A stretch of 64,000 nucleotides of DNA from Lachnospiraceae bacterium. GTDB taxonomy: Bacteria; Bacillota; Clostridia; Lachnospirales; Lachnospiraceae. Shown here in pieces: positions 42,288 through 51,033 of the stretch; the first letter of the stretch is position 1, and each line of letters opens with the position of its first letter. The position numbers and the translations under genes were made by a program. The notes below the pieces were generated by a model. That model worked only from the letters and a program-made list of their open reading frames with translations. It did no database searches and was not told the origin of the DNA. The DNA is taken from assembly GCA_017517305.1 (NCBI GenBank), contig JAFWZV010000020.1:1-64000 (forward strand), in the 5' to 3' direction.

Positions 42288-42741
42288 CATCCCCATTTAA
42301 CTTATATGTACTGTTTTCGGCTTTTTTAGCAAGCTCGCTTGCCTCCTGCTCCATAGCTGTTAGATGCTTCTTCATAGTAGGATATGTGGTTACATCCTTG
42401 TAGATAAAATATATGGCAGCTATAAACAGGAAGGTTGATATTCCTATGGTAAATGCCATAGATATTCCAAACAGTGGCAATGCCTTAATAAGTGTAGCAC
42501 CTGTACCTATAAGTGAAACTATGGTTCTAAGATAGGAGAGATGAGTCTGTTCCACTGCCAGCTTGCTGTTGGTAAATGCAAGGTCTGTTCTAATCTTAGA
42601 TAGCTCAGTTCTCTCTACGGCTAATGCATTCTGGTTGTGGGCATAAGCCTGCTTTGGTTTCATCTTATCAGGAAGCTCTCTTGGTTCTCCTGATGCAATC
42701 TCAGCTGTAAATTCTATTCTATCCTTTGTTTTACTTCCCAT
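42283..42741 (-). CDS. DUF202 (YidH-type) membrane protein
   Basis: A 152-residue protein. An N-terminal soluble part of about 60 residues is followed by the DUF202 core AVERTELSKIRTDLAFTNSKLAVEQTHLSYLRTIVSLIGTG and two membrane helices near residues 85-130, with a helical tail. The function of the family is unknown. Its stop is inside the terminator hairpin. GGAGG lies upstream of ATG 42741. It is close to, but oriented like, the following amino acid transporter operon (50 bases), so it may be its last gene. Confidence 0.75.
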   Translation of the reverse strand: MGSKTKDRIEFTAEIASGEPRELPDKMKPKQAYAHNQNALAVERTELSKIRTDLAFTNSKLAVEQTHLSYLRTIVSLIGTGATLIKALPLFGISMAFTIGISTFLFIAAIYFIYKDVTTYPTMKKHLTAMEQEASELAKKAENSTYKLNGDV

Positions 42742-42790
42742 AGGCCTACCTCCATATAATATATAGAGACTGTTAATTCAGTCTATGCTT

Positions 42791-43582
42791 TTAATGTGAT
42801 ACCTTTCCTAAGAATTCTCTCATACGCTCATTATCAGAGCCGAATACCTCCTCAGGACTTCCACTTAATGCTACCACACCCTTATCCATAAATACAACCC
42901 TATCGGATATATTTTTGGCGAAATTCATCTCATGGGTAACTATAACCATAGTCATATGCTGTTCTGCCAACGACTTAATAACCTTAAGTACCTCGCCTGT
43001 AAGCTCTGGATCCAAAGCTGAGGTTGGTTCATCGAAGAACAAAACATTTGGCTTTAGGGCAAGTGCTCTTGCGATGGCAACTCTTTGCTGCTGACCACCG
43101 GAAAGCTGTGAAGGATAAGCGTCTGCTTTATCCTCTAAGCCCATCTTTCTAAGAAGCTCCATAGCCTCTGCCTCAACTTCAGTCTTATCTCTTTTTTGAA
43201 CTGAGATAGGAGCGTCAGTAATATTTTTCAAAACAGTGTAATGTGGGAATAGATTAAAGTTCTGGAATACCAGACCGAAATTCTTCTTAATCTCCTTTAG
43301 CCTTGCAGGCTTAGCGTATACAGACTTTCCATCCACAACACTGACTGCCTTTTCACCCATATAACTCATATCACCATAATCCATGGTTTCAAGCATAGTA
43401 GCGATTCTAAGTAGGGTGGATTTTCCTGAACCGGAAGGACCGATTATGGAAAGCACATCGCCCTCCTGAACGCTGATTGAAATATCATTTAATACCTGAA
43501 GGTCACCAAATGATTTCTTGATATTATTCATCTCAAAGTACACCCTTTGCTGGATGCTTGAAGTATTTGCTTCAGAACTCAT
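42791..43582 (-). CDS. Polar amino acid ABC transporter ATPase
   Basis: A 263-residue ATPase of the GlnQ/TcyC group. After a 16-residue extension it has Walker [10 protein letters not shown] near residue 42, LSGGQQQR, and [11 protein letters not shown], with VTHEMNFA as the H-loop. It drives import through the permease encoded just upstream (12 bases). TAGGAGG precedes ATG 43582. A neighbour on the 5' side supplies the binding lipoprotein. Substrate probably a polar amino acid such as cystine or glutamine. Confidence 0.88.
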   Translation of the reverse strand: MSSEANTSSIQQRVYFEMNNIKKSFGDLQVLNDISISVQEGDVLSIIGPSGSGKSTLLRIATMLETMDYGDMSYMGEKAVSVVDGKSVYAKPARLKEIKKNFGLVFQNFNLFPHYTVLKNITDAPISVQKRDKTEVEAEAMELLRKMGLEDKADAYPSQLSGGQQQRVAIARALALKPNVLFFDEPTSALDPELTGEVLKVIKSLAEQHMTMVIVTHEMNFAKNISDRVVFMDKGVVALSGSPEEVFGSDNERMREFLGKVSH

Positions 43583-43594
43583 CTTATGGACCTC

Positions 43595-44242
43595 CTAACT
43601 GTAATAGCTCATTTTCTTCTCTAAGCGACCCATTACAAAGGCCACGATAGCGTTGAAAATGTAGTAGAATACTGCAGAAATTACAAATGGCATCATGCTA
43701 GTTTCTGAGGCAGCAATCTGCTTTGCCAAAGTAAACATCTCTATATATGTAATAGAGAATGCAAGGGATGTATCCTTAACCAGTGTAATAACCTCATTGG
43801 TTATAGATGGAAGGATAATCTTGATAACCTGAGGGAGAATAATCTTAAAGAAGCTTTGAACCTTGGAATAACCAAGAATCTGACCTGCCTCATACTGTCC
43901 CTTTGGAATAGCCTCTATACCTGAACGGTAAATCTCTGCAAAGTATGCAGCGTAATTAATAGAAAATCCAACTATAACTGCAGGAAATCTCCATCCACTT
44001 ATGGACCATCCGAAAAGATAAAATGGGAAGAAATACCATACCATAAGCTGGAGCATGAGAGGGGTACCTCTAAGTATAGAAATTATAACGCTAATAAAAC
44101 CACTTATTATTTTGTTCTTTGACATTCTTCCAAATGCTATAAGTAAGCCTAGTGGTAATGAGAATAAAAGTGTTAAAAAGAATATTCCCATAGTATTAAG
44201 CATTCCTGAAGAAAGCTGCTGTAGCATAACCTGAAAACTCAT
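43595..44242 (-). CDS. Polar amino acid ABC transporter permease
   Basis: A 215-residue permease of the HisMQ type with five membrane helices and the EAA loop (YEAGQILGYSKVQSFFKIILPQVIKI). It is short and complete, beginning MSFQVMLQQLSSGMLNTMGIF. It couples the ATPase to the binding lipoprotein in the same operon. AGGAG precedes ATG 44242. The gap to the binding protein gene holds a hairpin that may lower expression of this and the ATPase gene. Confidence 0.87.
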   Translation of the reverse strand: MSFQVMLQQLSSGMLNTMGIFFLTLLFSLPLGLLIAFGRMSKNKIISGFISVIISILRGTPLMLQLMVWYFFPFYLFGWSISGWRFPAVIVGFSINYAAYFAEIYRSGIEAIPKGQYEAGQILGYSKVQSFFKIILPQVIKIILPSITNEVITLVKDTSLAFSITYIEMFTLAKQIAASETSMMPFVISAVFYYIFNAIVAFVMGRLEKKMSYYS

Positions 44243-44291
44243 ATCCTATGTAACTCCTATAATTCTAATAAGCAAAACCATTCGTATTATT

Positions 44292-44324
44292 AAATCAACT
44301 GGAGATATAATCCCCAGTTGATTT
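44292..44324 (-). terminator. Intercistronic hairpin, possible attenuator
   Basis: AAATCAACTGG (44292-44302) pairs with CCAGTTGATTT (44314-44324), between the binding-protein gene and the permease gene. The T-run is short, so partial termination is likely. Such a site gives excess binding protein over membrane parts, a common layout in ABC importers. Confidence 0.5.
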
Positions 44325-44338
44325 ATTGTAAATATATA

Positions 44339-45142
44339 TTACTCAAATGAAAGACAAGTCATATCCTCTAAGCCGTACTTTGCAGCAAGCTCGTCGAACT
44401 TACCATTCTCCTTAAGTGTCTTAAGTGCAGCTTCAACCTCGTTCTTTAACTCAGTGTTACCCTTCTTAAAGCCGATACCGTACTGCTCAGCGTTAAGGTG
44501 CTCATCAAGGATGATGAACTTTCCATCTCCACGGCTCTCAATCTGATACTGTGCTACACCGATATCCATAGCGATAGCATCAACAGCGCCAGCCTCAAGC
44601 TCAAGGAATGCAGTGTTGTAATCGCTGAACTCATTTAACTCAGCAAATGTATCTGCTAGTGCCTTCTGACCTTCTTCATCCTGAAGCACTGAAAGGGCAG
44701 CAGATGCAGCCTGAACACCAACCTTCTTGCCATTAAGACCTGCAAAATCAGTGATACCTGAATCTACAGCAACAACTATAACCTGGCTGTTATCAACATA
44801 AGGACGTGACCACTCGTACTCATCCTCACGTCCATTAATTGTAAAACCATTCCAGATACAATCGATAGAACCAGAATTAAGCTCGTTATCCTTGTTATCC
44901 CAAGCGATAGGCTGCTTTACAAGCTCCCATCCATTAATCTTACAAACCTCTTCAGCGAGCTCAAGGTCAAACCCAGTGTACTCACCGTTCTCGTCCATAT
45001 AGCCATATGGTGGGTACTCAGCGTCAAAGCCTACTGTAAATGTATCCTTCTTCTTCTCGCCACAGCCTGTAAGTGTAGTTGCCATCATAGCTACAGCAAC
45101 AAGACCTACGCTAAGCTTCTTAACAAATTTCTTGAATTTCAT
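44339..45142 (-). CDS. Polar amino acid-binding lipoprotein
   Basis: A 267-residue lipoprotein, signal peptide with lipobox LTGC (Cys near 27). The mature domain is a standard SBP_bac_3 fold in its normal order: TVGFDAEYPPYGYMDENGEYTGFDLELAEEV, then a lobe around WNGFTINGREDEY, and a closing helix KNEVEAALKTLKENGKFDELAAKYG. The arrangement suggests cystine or another polar amino acid, but the ligand is not proven. Ribosome site GGAG precedes ATG 45142. Its normal order contrasts with the permuted relative at 51034-51888. Confidence 0.88.
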   Translation of the reverse strand: MKFKKFVKKLSVGLVAVAMMATTLTGCGEKKKDTFTVGFDAEYPPYGYMDENGEYTGFDLELAEEVCKINGWELVKQPIAWDNKDNELNSGSIDCIWNGFTINGREDEYEWSRPYVDNSQVIVVAVDSGITDFAGLNGKKVGVQAASAALSVLQDEEGQKALADTFAELNEFSDYNTAFLELEAGAVDAIAMDIGVAQYQIESRGDGKFIILDEHLNAEQYGIGFKKGNTELKNEVEAALKTLKENGKFDELAAKYGLEDMTCLSFE

Positions 45143-45174
45143 GATTAAAATCTCCTTTATGTAAAATTGTGTTT

Positions 45175-45201
45175 CTTTAGTAATATGCTAACATACTAAA
45201 G
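45175..45201. promoter_or_regulatory. Palindrome in the leader of the amino acid operon
   Basis: CTTTAGTA (45175-45182) and TACTAAAG (45194-45201) form a perfect inverted repeat with an ATATGCTAACA spacer between. It lies within the transcribed leader, downstream of the predicted -10, where a repressor could act. Confidence 0.45.
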
Positions 45202-45218
45202 CGCTTAAATCCTTTGGT

Positions 45219-45247
45219 ATCGTACCATATTCGACATAGTTAGTCAA
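45219..45247 (-). promoter_or_regulatory. Promoter of the amino acid ABC operon
   Basis: On the minus strand TTGACT (45247-45242), 17 bases, TACGAT (45224-45219). The divergent gap 45143-45452 also holds the plus-strand promoter; nothing else is recognised in it. Confidence 0.55.
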
Positions 45248-45370
45248 TTAAAGATAGTTATTAGTAGGCATAAATTGATCAATAAGATAATACACTATAT
45301 TGATTTCAATTATAAATGTGGAAACCATAACAAACGGCTAAGATTTAGTTAAGAAAAAAGAAAAATCTGT

Positions 45371-45399
45371 TTGTATATGTCAATTTAATGTGTTAAACT
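45371..45399 (+). promoter_or_regulatory. Promoter of the symporter gene
   Basis: TTGTAT (45371-45376), 17 bases, TAAACT (45394-45399). About 54 bases lie before the start codon with AAAGGA as ribosome site. Confidence 0.45.
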
Positions 45400-45452
45400 A
45401 ATAAAGGTTTAAATTATAACAATCATAACAAAAGAAAGGACAAGAGAATTTT

Positions 45453-46883
45453 ATGGAAAAGTTTAATGAAATCCTGACGGCAATAGACGATTTTGTCTGG
45501 GGAGTACCTCTTATGGTTCTCATTATGGCTGGTGGTCTTTTGCTTACCATCAGAGTTGGTTTACTTCAGGTTAGAAAGCTTCCGCTGGCGCTTAAGTGGA
45601 TGGTTAAGAACGAGGAAGGTGGAGAAGGAGAGGTTTCATCCTTCGCAGCCCTTTGTACAGCGCTTTCAGCTACCATAGGAACTGGAAATATCGTAGGTGT
45701 TGCTACTGCCATAGTTGCAGGTGGTCCTGGAGCACTTTTCTGGATGGTAGTTGCTGCTTTTCTTGGAATGGCTACAAAATACGCAGAGGGTCTTCTTGCA
45801 GTTAAGTATCGTGTGGTTGATGAATCAGGTCACTCATTAGGTGGACCTTTCTATTACATAGAAAAAGGTATGGGAGACAAGTGGAAGTGGCTTGCTAAGA
45901 TGTTTGCCTTCTTCGGAGTATGTGCCGGACTTCTTGGTATAGGTACATTTACTCAGGTAAATGGAATCTCATCAGCAGTTAAGGGCTTCTTTGATCCAAA
46001 TGGAGCACATACCATAGATATTCCTGTATTAGGTGAGTACTCTATAGCAGTAGTTGTTGCATCGTTTGTACTTGCAATTGTAGTTGCGCTTGTTCTTATC
46101 GGGGGAATTAAGAGAATATCAAGTGTATCACAGATTATTGTACCATTTATGGCTATAATTTATGTTATTGCAGCACTTATCCTTATTATTAGAAATATTA
46201 CTGAGGTACCTGATGCTATCGTAACAATCGTTAAGGGAGCATTTAACCCACAGGCAGTTGCCGGTGGTGTGGCAGGTACATTTATCATAGCAATGCAAAA
46301 GGGTGTTGCCAGAGGTATCTTCTCAAATGAGGCTGGTCTTGGTTCTGCACCTATTGCAGCTGCAGCGGCTCAAACTAAGGAGCCTGTACGTCAGGGCCTT
46401 GTATCTATGACAGGAACATTCCTTGATACAATCATTATCTGTTCTATGACAGGTATCTCAATAGTACTTACAGGTGCTAATGAGTATGCCCAGGCCAATG
46501 GTCTTGAGGGAGTAGATGTTACTACATATGCATTTAAGCAGGGATTGCCATTCCCAGAACAGGTATCAGCTGCTATCCTTATGCTTTGTCTTGTGTTCTT
46601 TGCATTTACCACAATCCTTGGATGGGATTACTATTCAGAGAGATGTCTTGAGTACTTAAATGGTGGAAACAAGAAAGGCATTATGGCATTCAGATGGTTA
46701 TACATAATCGCAGTATTTATCGGACCATACATGACAGTATCAGCAGTATGGACTATAGCTGATATCTTCAACGGAATGATGGCACTTCCTAACATGATAG
46801 CCCTCTTCGCACTTAGTGGAGTAGTCGCTAAGGAAACAAAGAACTTCTTCGCAAGACGTAAAGCAGGCGAAACAGAAGAGTAA
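45453..46883 (+). CDS. Sodium:alanine (glycine) symporter
   Basis: A 476-residue transporter of the AGCS family with about 11 helices. The conserved segments SATIGTGNIVGVATAI and MATKYAEGLLAVKYR are present, as is the cytoplasmic region with GVARGIFSNEAGLGSAPIAAAAAQT, which mark alanine/glycine and sodium co-transport. It imports these amino acids. AAAGGA lies upstream of ATG 45453. Single-gene unit followed by a long stem-loop terminator. It is divergent from an amino acid ABC operon. Confidence 0.92.
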   Translation: MEKFNEILTAIDDFVWGVPLMVLIMAGGLLLTIRVGLLQVRKLPLALKWMVKNEEGGEGEVSSFAALCTALSATIGTGNIVGVATAIVAGGPGALFWMVVAAFLGMATKYAEGLLAVKYRVVDESGHSLGGPFYYIEKGMGDKWKWLAKMFAFFGVCAGLLGIGTFTQVNGISSAVKGFFDPNGAHTIDIPVLGEYSIAVVVASFVLAIVVALVLIGGIKRISSVSQIIVPFMAIIYVIAALILIIRNITEVPDAIVTIVKGAFNPQAVAGGVAGTFIIAMQKGVARGIFSNEAGLGSAPIAAAAAQTKEPVRQGLVSMTGTFLDTIIICSMTGISIVLTGANEYAQANGLEGVDVTTYAFKQGLPFPEQVSAAILMLCLVFFAFTTILGWDYYSERCLEYLNGGNKKGIMAFRWLYIIAVFIGPYMTVSAVWTIADIFNGMMALPNMIALFALSGVVAKETKNFFARRKAGETEE

Positions 46884-46950
46884 TGTTTCCATAAGGTAAG
46901 GCTATCTACAACATCTGTACAACACAAAAATTTTATATTGATGAATTATA

Positions 46951-47002
46951 AAGGCATTAATCGTACAAAATATTCTTAAATATTGTATGATTAGTGCCTT
47001 TT
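46951..47002. terminator. Terminator after the symporter gene
   Basis: AAGGCATTAATCGTACA (46951-46967) pairs with 46984-47000 with two wobble pairs, followed by TTGAATTATA. It isolates the symporter transcript from the structured element at 47018. Confidence 0.7.
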
Positions 47003-47017
47003 GAATTATACGTAAGG

Positions 47018-47137
47018 CAGGCTGCGCCAAAAAGATTATTCCGGCCGCGACAGGGTCCCACTAAGCTGACCGTTTTAAGTGTCAGCGCGGTGGGAACCCT
47101 AGGCAGGCCGGCCAATATAGTATATCTGCGCAGCCTG
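47018..47137 (+). repeat. Structured repeat element, copy B
   Basis: CAGGCTGCGC (47018-47027) pairs with GCGCAGCCTG (47128-47137). Inside are CCGGCC/GGCCGG (47041-47046 with 47106-47111), the conserved loop GCGACA against TAGGCA, GGG/CCC, TCCCAC/GTGGGA (47056-47061 with 47090-47095), and the apical GCTGAC/GTCAGC hairpin. It lies in the 5' leader region of the PTS gene, 43 bases before its start codon, unlike copies A and C, which are at gene ends. It has no T-run. Confidence 0.85.
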
Positions 47138-47179
47138 TTGAATATGGTATATGTCATACTTGCAAAAAAGGAGAATGAT

Positions 47180-49384
47180 ATGAAAGATAAAATTTTTGGA
47201 GTTCTACAGCGTGTGGGAAGATCCTTCATGCTTCCTATAGCCATCCTACCCGTTGCCGGATTACTCTTGGGTATAGGTGGCTCTCTTACCAACCTTACCA
47301 TGCTAGAAACCTACGGACTGATGGGGATTATGGGACCAGGAACAGCTCTTAACGCAGCATTCCAGGTTATGAGTAAGGCGGGAGACATAGTATTTGCCAA
47401 CCTTCCTATAATATTCGCTATAGGTGTTGCTATTGGTATGGCAAAGAAGGAAAAGGAGGTTGCAGCTTTAGCTGCTGTAATCGCATTTCTTATAATGCAT
47501 GCATCCATAAGTGCGCTTATAACTATCAACGGTGGCTCAGACAATCTGCTTGAAGGAGCAGTAACCTCAGTGGTAGGAATCGAGTCACTTCAGATGGGTG
47601 TATTCGGTGGTATTATTGTAGGTCTTGGAGTAGCGGCCCTTCACAATAGATTCTATAAGATAGAACTTCCTCAGGTGTTATCCTTCTTCGGAGGAACTAG
47701 ATTTGTGCCAATAATAAGCGCATTGGTATTTACCTTTGTGGGAATTCTTATGTATTTTATTTGGCCTCCTATACAGGCGGGAATATACGCAGTAGGGGAC
47801 ATTGTTTTACGTTCAGGATACGCTGGAACATGGGTGTACGGACTTATGGAGAGAGCTCTCATCCCATTTGGTCTTCATCATGTGTTCTACCTACCGTTTT
47901 GGCAGACGGCAGTAGGTGGAACCCTAGAGGTTGGAGGACAGATAATCGAGGGTGCACAGAACATCTTTTTTGCACAGCTGGCTGATCCTAACACAACCCA
48001 GTTTGCAGTATCTGCTACCAGATTTATGTCCGGTAAATTCCCTCTTATGATATTCGGTCTTCCGGGAGCTGCTTACGCCATGTACAGATGCGCCATACCT
48101 GAAAATAGAAAGAAGGTAGGTGGACTTCTGCTATCTGCAGCCTTAACCTCTATGCTGACAGGTATAACTGAACCTATTGAGTTTACCTTCCTGTTCGTAG
48201 CACCGCTTTTATATGTGATTCACTGTGTATTTGCTGGTCTTGCCTATATGCTTATGCACGTGTTTAACGTAGGTGTTGGTATGACCTTCTCCGGAGGACT
48301 TATAGATTTGTTCCTCTTCGGAATACTTCAGGGAAATGATAAGACTAACTGGATATGGGTTGTAATAGTAGGTGTATTCTACTTTATAGTTTACTACCTG
48401 TTATTCTCATTCCTGATAAAAAGATTCAATTACAAGACACCGGGAAGAGGTGAGGAAGAGGAGGTTAAGTTATATACCAGAAGTGATGTGGATGCAAGGA
48501 AGGCGACAAATGGTAACACAACAGCCATTGATGCATCCGATGGAACCATCAATGCAACAAGCTTAAAACAACAGATGTCAGAAACTGACCGAGTATCAGC
48601 CGGAATTTTAATAGGCTTAGGTGGACGAGATAACATCTCTGACATTGATTGTTGCGCTACTAGACTTAGGTGTACAGTGTTTAATCCTGACCTTGTAAAT
48701 CAGGAGAGATTAAGCGCTACAGGTGCATCAGGAGTGATAAAGAAGGGACAGGGTGTACAGATAATTTACGGTCCGAGAGTATCGGTTATAAAGTCAAATC
48801 TTGAGGACTATATGGATAGAAATATCTCAGATGATTTAGATGATATCACAGAGTTAAGTTCGCTAGATAAGAATATGAACCTTCGTGAAGTAGATGATAA
48901 TAAGCCAGAAGATAAAGATGATAAGATTCACAGGGTAGTGACAATTTCATCTCCAATGAATGGATTGGTGAGAAAAATTGAGGATGCTCCTGATGAGGTG
49001 TTCTCACGAAGGATGTTAGGAGATGGAGTAATCATAGAACCAATGGACGGCGTGGTGTATGCTCCTGAGGACGGAACAGTAAGCATGTTATTTGACACAA
49101 AACACGCTGTGGGCTTTGAGACAGATTCTGGTATAGAACTTCTTATTCATGTGGGAATTGATACGGTAAATCTTGGCGGTAAAGGCTTTAACCCAGTAGT
49201 TAAAGTAGGTCAGCATCTTAAAAAGGGTGAAGTAATAATGAACTTTGACCTAGAACAGATACGCTCCACAGCCAAGGCTATGTCAACACCGATCATATGT
49301 ACAAGCCTTACCGAAGACCAGAGGATAACTGTTTTAAAATACGGTGATATAAAAGCAGGAGAACCACTGCTGAAGGTTAATTAA
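47180..49384 (+). CDS. Glucose-type PTS transporter, IICBA fusion
   Basis: About 734 residues. The IIC domain (1-400) begins RVGRSFMLPIAILPVAGLLLG and ends with the SGGLIDLFLFGIL region; about ten helices form the sugar path. IIB follows with NISDIDCCATRLRC, whose Cys near residue 490 takes the phosphate, and IIA is at about 590-734 with ELLIHVGIDTVN, His near 657. It imports and phosphorylates a glucose- or N-acetylglucosamine-type sugar. Start ATG 47180 follows AAAAGGAG. An open frame continues upstream through copy B of the structured repeat, but that stretch is an unlikely coding sequence. The sugar is not certain. Confidence 0.92.
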   Translation: MKDKIFGVLQRVGRSFMLPIAILPVAGLLLGIGGSLTNLTMLETYGLMGIMGPGTALNAAFQVMSKAGDIVFANLPIIFAIGVAIGMAKKEKEVAALAAVIAFLIMHASISALITINGGSDNLLEGAVTSVVGIESLQMGVFGGIIVGLGVAALHNRFYKIELPQVLSFFGGTRFVPIISALVFTFVGILMYFIWPPIQAGIYAVGDIVLRSGYAGTWVYGLMERALIPFGLHHVFYLPFWQTAVGGTLEVGGQIIEGAQNIFFAQLADPNTTQFAVSATRFMSGKFPLMIFGLPGAAYAMYRCAIPENRKKVGGLLLSAALTSMLTGITEPIEFTFLFVAPLLYVIHCVFAGLAYMLMHVFNVGVGMTFSGGLIDLFLFGILQGNDKTNWIWVVIVGVFYFIVYYLLFSFLIKRFNYKTPGRGEEEEVKLYTRSDVDARKATNGNTTAIDASDGTINATSLKQQMSETDRVSAGILIGLGGRDNISDIDCCATRLRCTVFNPDLVNQERLSATGASGVIKKGQGVQIIYGPRVSVIKSNLEDYMDRNISDDLDDITELSSLDKNMNLREVDDNKPEDKDDKIHRVVTISSPMNGLVRKIEDAPDEVFSRRMLGDGVIIEPMDGVVYAPEDGTVSMLFDTKHAVGFETDSGIELLIHVGIDTVNLGGKGFNPVVKVGQHLKKGEVIMNFDLEQIRSTAKAMSTPIICTSLTEDQRITVLKYGDIKAGEPLLKVN

Positions 49385-49400
49385 AAGAAAGCTTATAAAT

Positions 49401-49535
49401 TAATAAGGGGCTGTGTGCCTATATATTACCTTCCGACCGCGCCAGGGTAATGCGCAGCTGACCGTGTTAGTGTCAGCGAAGCATTATCCCTAGGCAGGTC
49501 GGCCGGTAAAGTAAATTGCACACAGCCCTTTATTA
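49401..49535 (+). repeat. Structured repeat element, copy C
   Basis: The 18-base outer helix pairs 49401-49418 with 49518-49535 and includes GGGCTGTGTGC/GCACACAGCCC. CCGACC/GGTCGG follow (49433-49438 with 49497-49502), then GCGCCA against TAGGCA, GGG/CCC, TAATGC/GCATTA (49448-49453 with 49481-49486) and the apical GCTGAC/GTCAGC. It lies between the PTS gene and the convergent amino acid transporter operon. The 6-bp helix TAATGC/GCATTA has nothing in common with those of A and B in sequence, but pairs equally well. Confidence 0.88.
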
Positions 49536-49542
49536 AATTCAT

Positions 49543-50331
49543 TTATAAAACTTTAGACAAAAACTCCTTAAGTCTAGGATGCTTTGGATTACTGAAGAAC
49601 TCTTCAGGTGTGCCACTTTCAAGAATCTTACCCTCGTCTATGAATAAAATCTTGTTAGCCACCTCTCGGGCAAATCCCATCTCATGAGTTACGATAATCA
49701 TAGTCATGCCTTCTTCAGCCAGAGATTTCATAAGGTCTAAAACCTCACCAACCATCTCAGGGTCAAGAGCACTTGTAGGCTCATCGAAGAGAATAACATC
49801 TGGGTTCATGGCAAGAGCACGAACTATTGCAACTCTTTGCTTCTGACCACCAGAAAGGGTAGAAGGATAAACATCTGCCTTATCAGCCAGGCCTATACGC
49901 TCTAGAAGCTTTATAGCATTCTCTCTAGCGTTCTTAATAATTTCAGCCTTAGTAGTATTATAGGCAGGGTCATCTTTAAGCTTCTTTCTCTTAGCTTTCT
50001 TCATATCCTTAACCTGAACGTGAACAGGAGCAAGCATAATATTTTCTATAACTGTCTTATTATTAAATAGATTAAAATGCTGGAACACCATACCCATCTT
50101 ACGACGATGAATATTAATATCAACCTTTGTGTCAGCTATGTCTACACCATTGAAGATAATCTGACCACCAGTAGGGTCCTCCATACAATTTAAGCATCTA
50201 AGGAAGGTACTTTTGCCTGAGCCGGATGGTCCGATTACACAAATGATATCTCCCTTATTAATCTTCACGTCGATACCATTTAAGACATCAATATCTCCAA
50301 ATTTTTTAGTAAGATTAATTACGTCTATCAC
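49543..50331 (-). CDS. Polar amino acid ABC transporter ATPase with helical insertion
   Basis: A 262-residue ATPase of the GlnQ class with Walker [10 protein letters not shown] near residue 34, LSGGQKQR, Walker [12 protein letters not shown] and VTHEMGFA. Between Q-loop and signature there is a Lys-rich insertion of about 30 residues ([17 protein letters not shown]), seen in other clostridial members. GTG 50331 is preceded by GGAG; it overlaps the permease gene by 17 bases. Partner of the permease and the permuted binding lipoprotein. Confidence 0.87.
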   Translation of the reverse strand: MIDVINLTKKFGDIDVLNGIDVKINKGDIICVIGPSGSGKSTFLRCLNCMEDPTGGQIIFNGVDIADTKVDINIHRRKMGMVFQHFNLFNNKTVIENIMLAPVHVQVKDMKKAKRKKLKDDPAYNTTKAEIIKNARENAIKLLERIGLADKADVYPSTLSGGQKQRVAIVRALAMNPDVILFDEPTSALDPEMVGEVLDLMKSLAEEGMTMIIVTHEMGFAREVANKILFIDEGKILESGTPEEFFSNPKHPRLKEFLSKVL

Positions 50332-51025
50332 TTTTTCTCAGGCTCCTTTCCATAAGCTTAATACCTAAGCTAATTAATAATACAAGGACAATGTAAATTA
50401 TTGCCATTACAAGGTAAGGTACCATGAATTCGTAGCTGTTGCTTCCAATATAATTAAAGGCGACATAAAGGTCAGCAGCACCTACAAAGCTTACAACTGA
50501 GGTCTCCTTGATAAGGGCGATGAACTCATTACCTAAGGTAGGAAGAATATTCTTAACTGCCTGAGGGATTACTATCTTCATCATAGTTGTCCCGAAGCTT
50601 AAGCCTACTGCACGTCCAGCCTCCATTTGTCCTGAATCTACAGAAAGGATACCGCTTCGCATAATCTCAGAAATGTATGCTCCTGAATTAAGTCCGAATA
50701 CCCAGATAGCAACCTGTACACCGGTCATGTGTAGTCCCATAAGTGGAAGCGCAACATAGTAAAACACCAAAAGCTGAACTACTATAGGGGTACCTCTAAA
50801 TAAGCCTACATAGAAGCTACAGATACCATTTAGTATTCTAGGTAACACCTTGTATTTTGGGATAACTCTTATGGTTGCGATGATAGTGCCTATTATGATA
50901 CCGATAACAAGTCCAAGAACAGCTATAATTATAGTGTTTTTAAGACCCTCTAGCACCTTTACATAACCATTTTGCTCTATGAAAATTTCTAAGAACCTGT
51001 TTAGCTTTTGTTCGAAATTACCCAT
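50315..51025 (-). CDS. Polar amino acid ABC transporter permease
   Basis: A 236-residue permease of the HisMQ type with five helices and an EAA loop ([27 protein letters not shown]). The N-terminal 30 residues with [11 protein letters not shown] are longer than in the other permease at 43595. AGAGG precedes ATG 51025. It overlaps the ATPase gene after it and starts 8 bases after the binding lipoprotein gene, so the three make one operon. Confidence 0.87.
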   Translation of the reverse strand: MGNFEQKLNRFLEIFIEQNGYVKVLEGLKNTIIIAVLGLVIGIIIGTIIATIRVIPKYKVLPRILNGICSFYVGLFRGTPIVVQLLVFYYVALPLMGLHMTGVQVAIWVFGLNSGAYISEIMRSGILSVDSGQMEAGRAVGLSFGTTMMKIVIPQAVKNILPTLGNEFIALIKETSVVSFVGAADLYVAFNYIGSNSYEFMVPYLVMAIIYIVLVLLISLGIKLMERSLRKSDRRN

Positions 51026-51033
51026 ATATACCT

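Noticed and set aside
45194-45209. Third cre-like site (AAAGCGCTTAAA)
   Set aside because: The centre AAGCGCTT matches but the outer TG and CA of the consensus are missing.
46994-47179. N-terminal extension of the PTS gene across copy B of the structured element
   Set aside because: The open frame is an accident: the segment is rich in Pro and Arg, covers the hairpin element, and lies before a good ribosome site at ATG 47180 and the standard IIC start.
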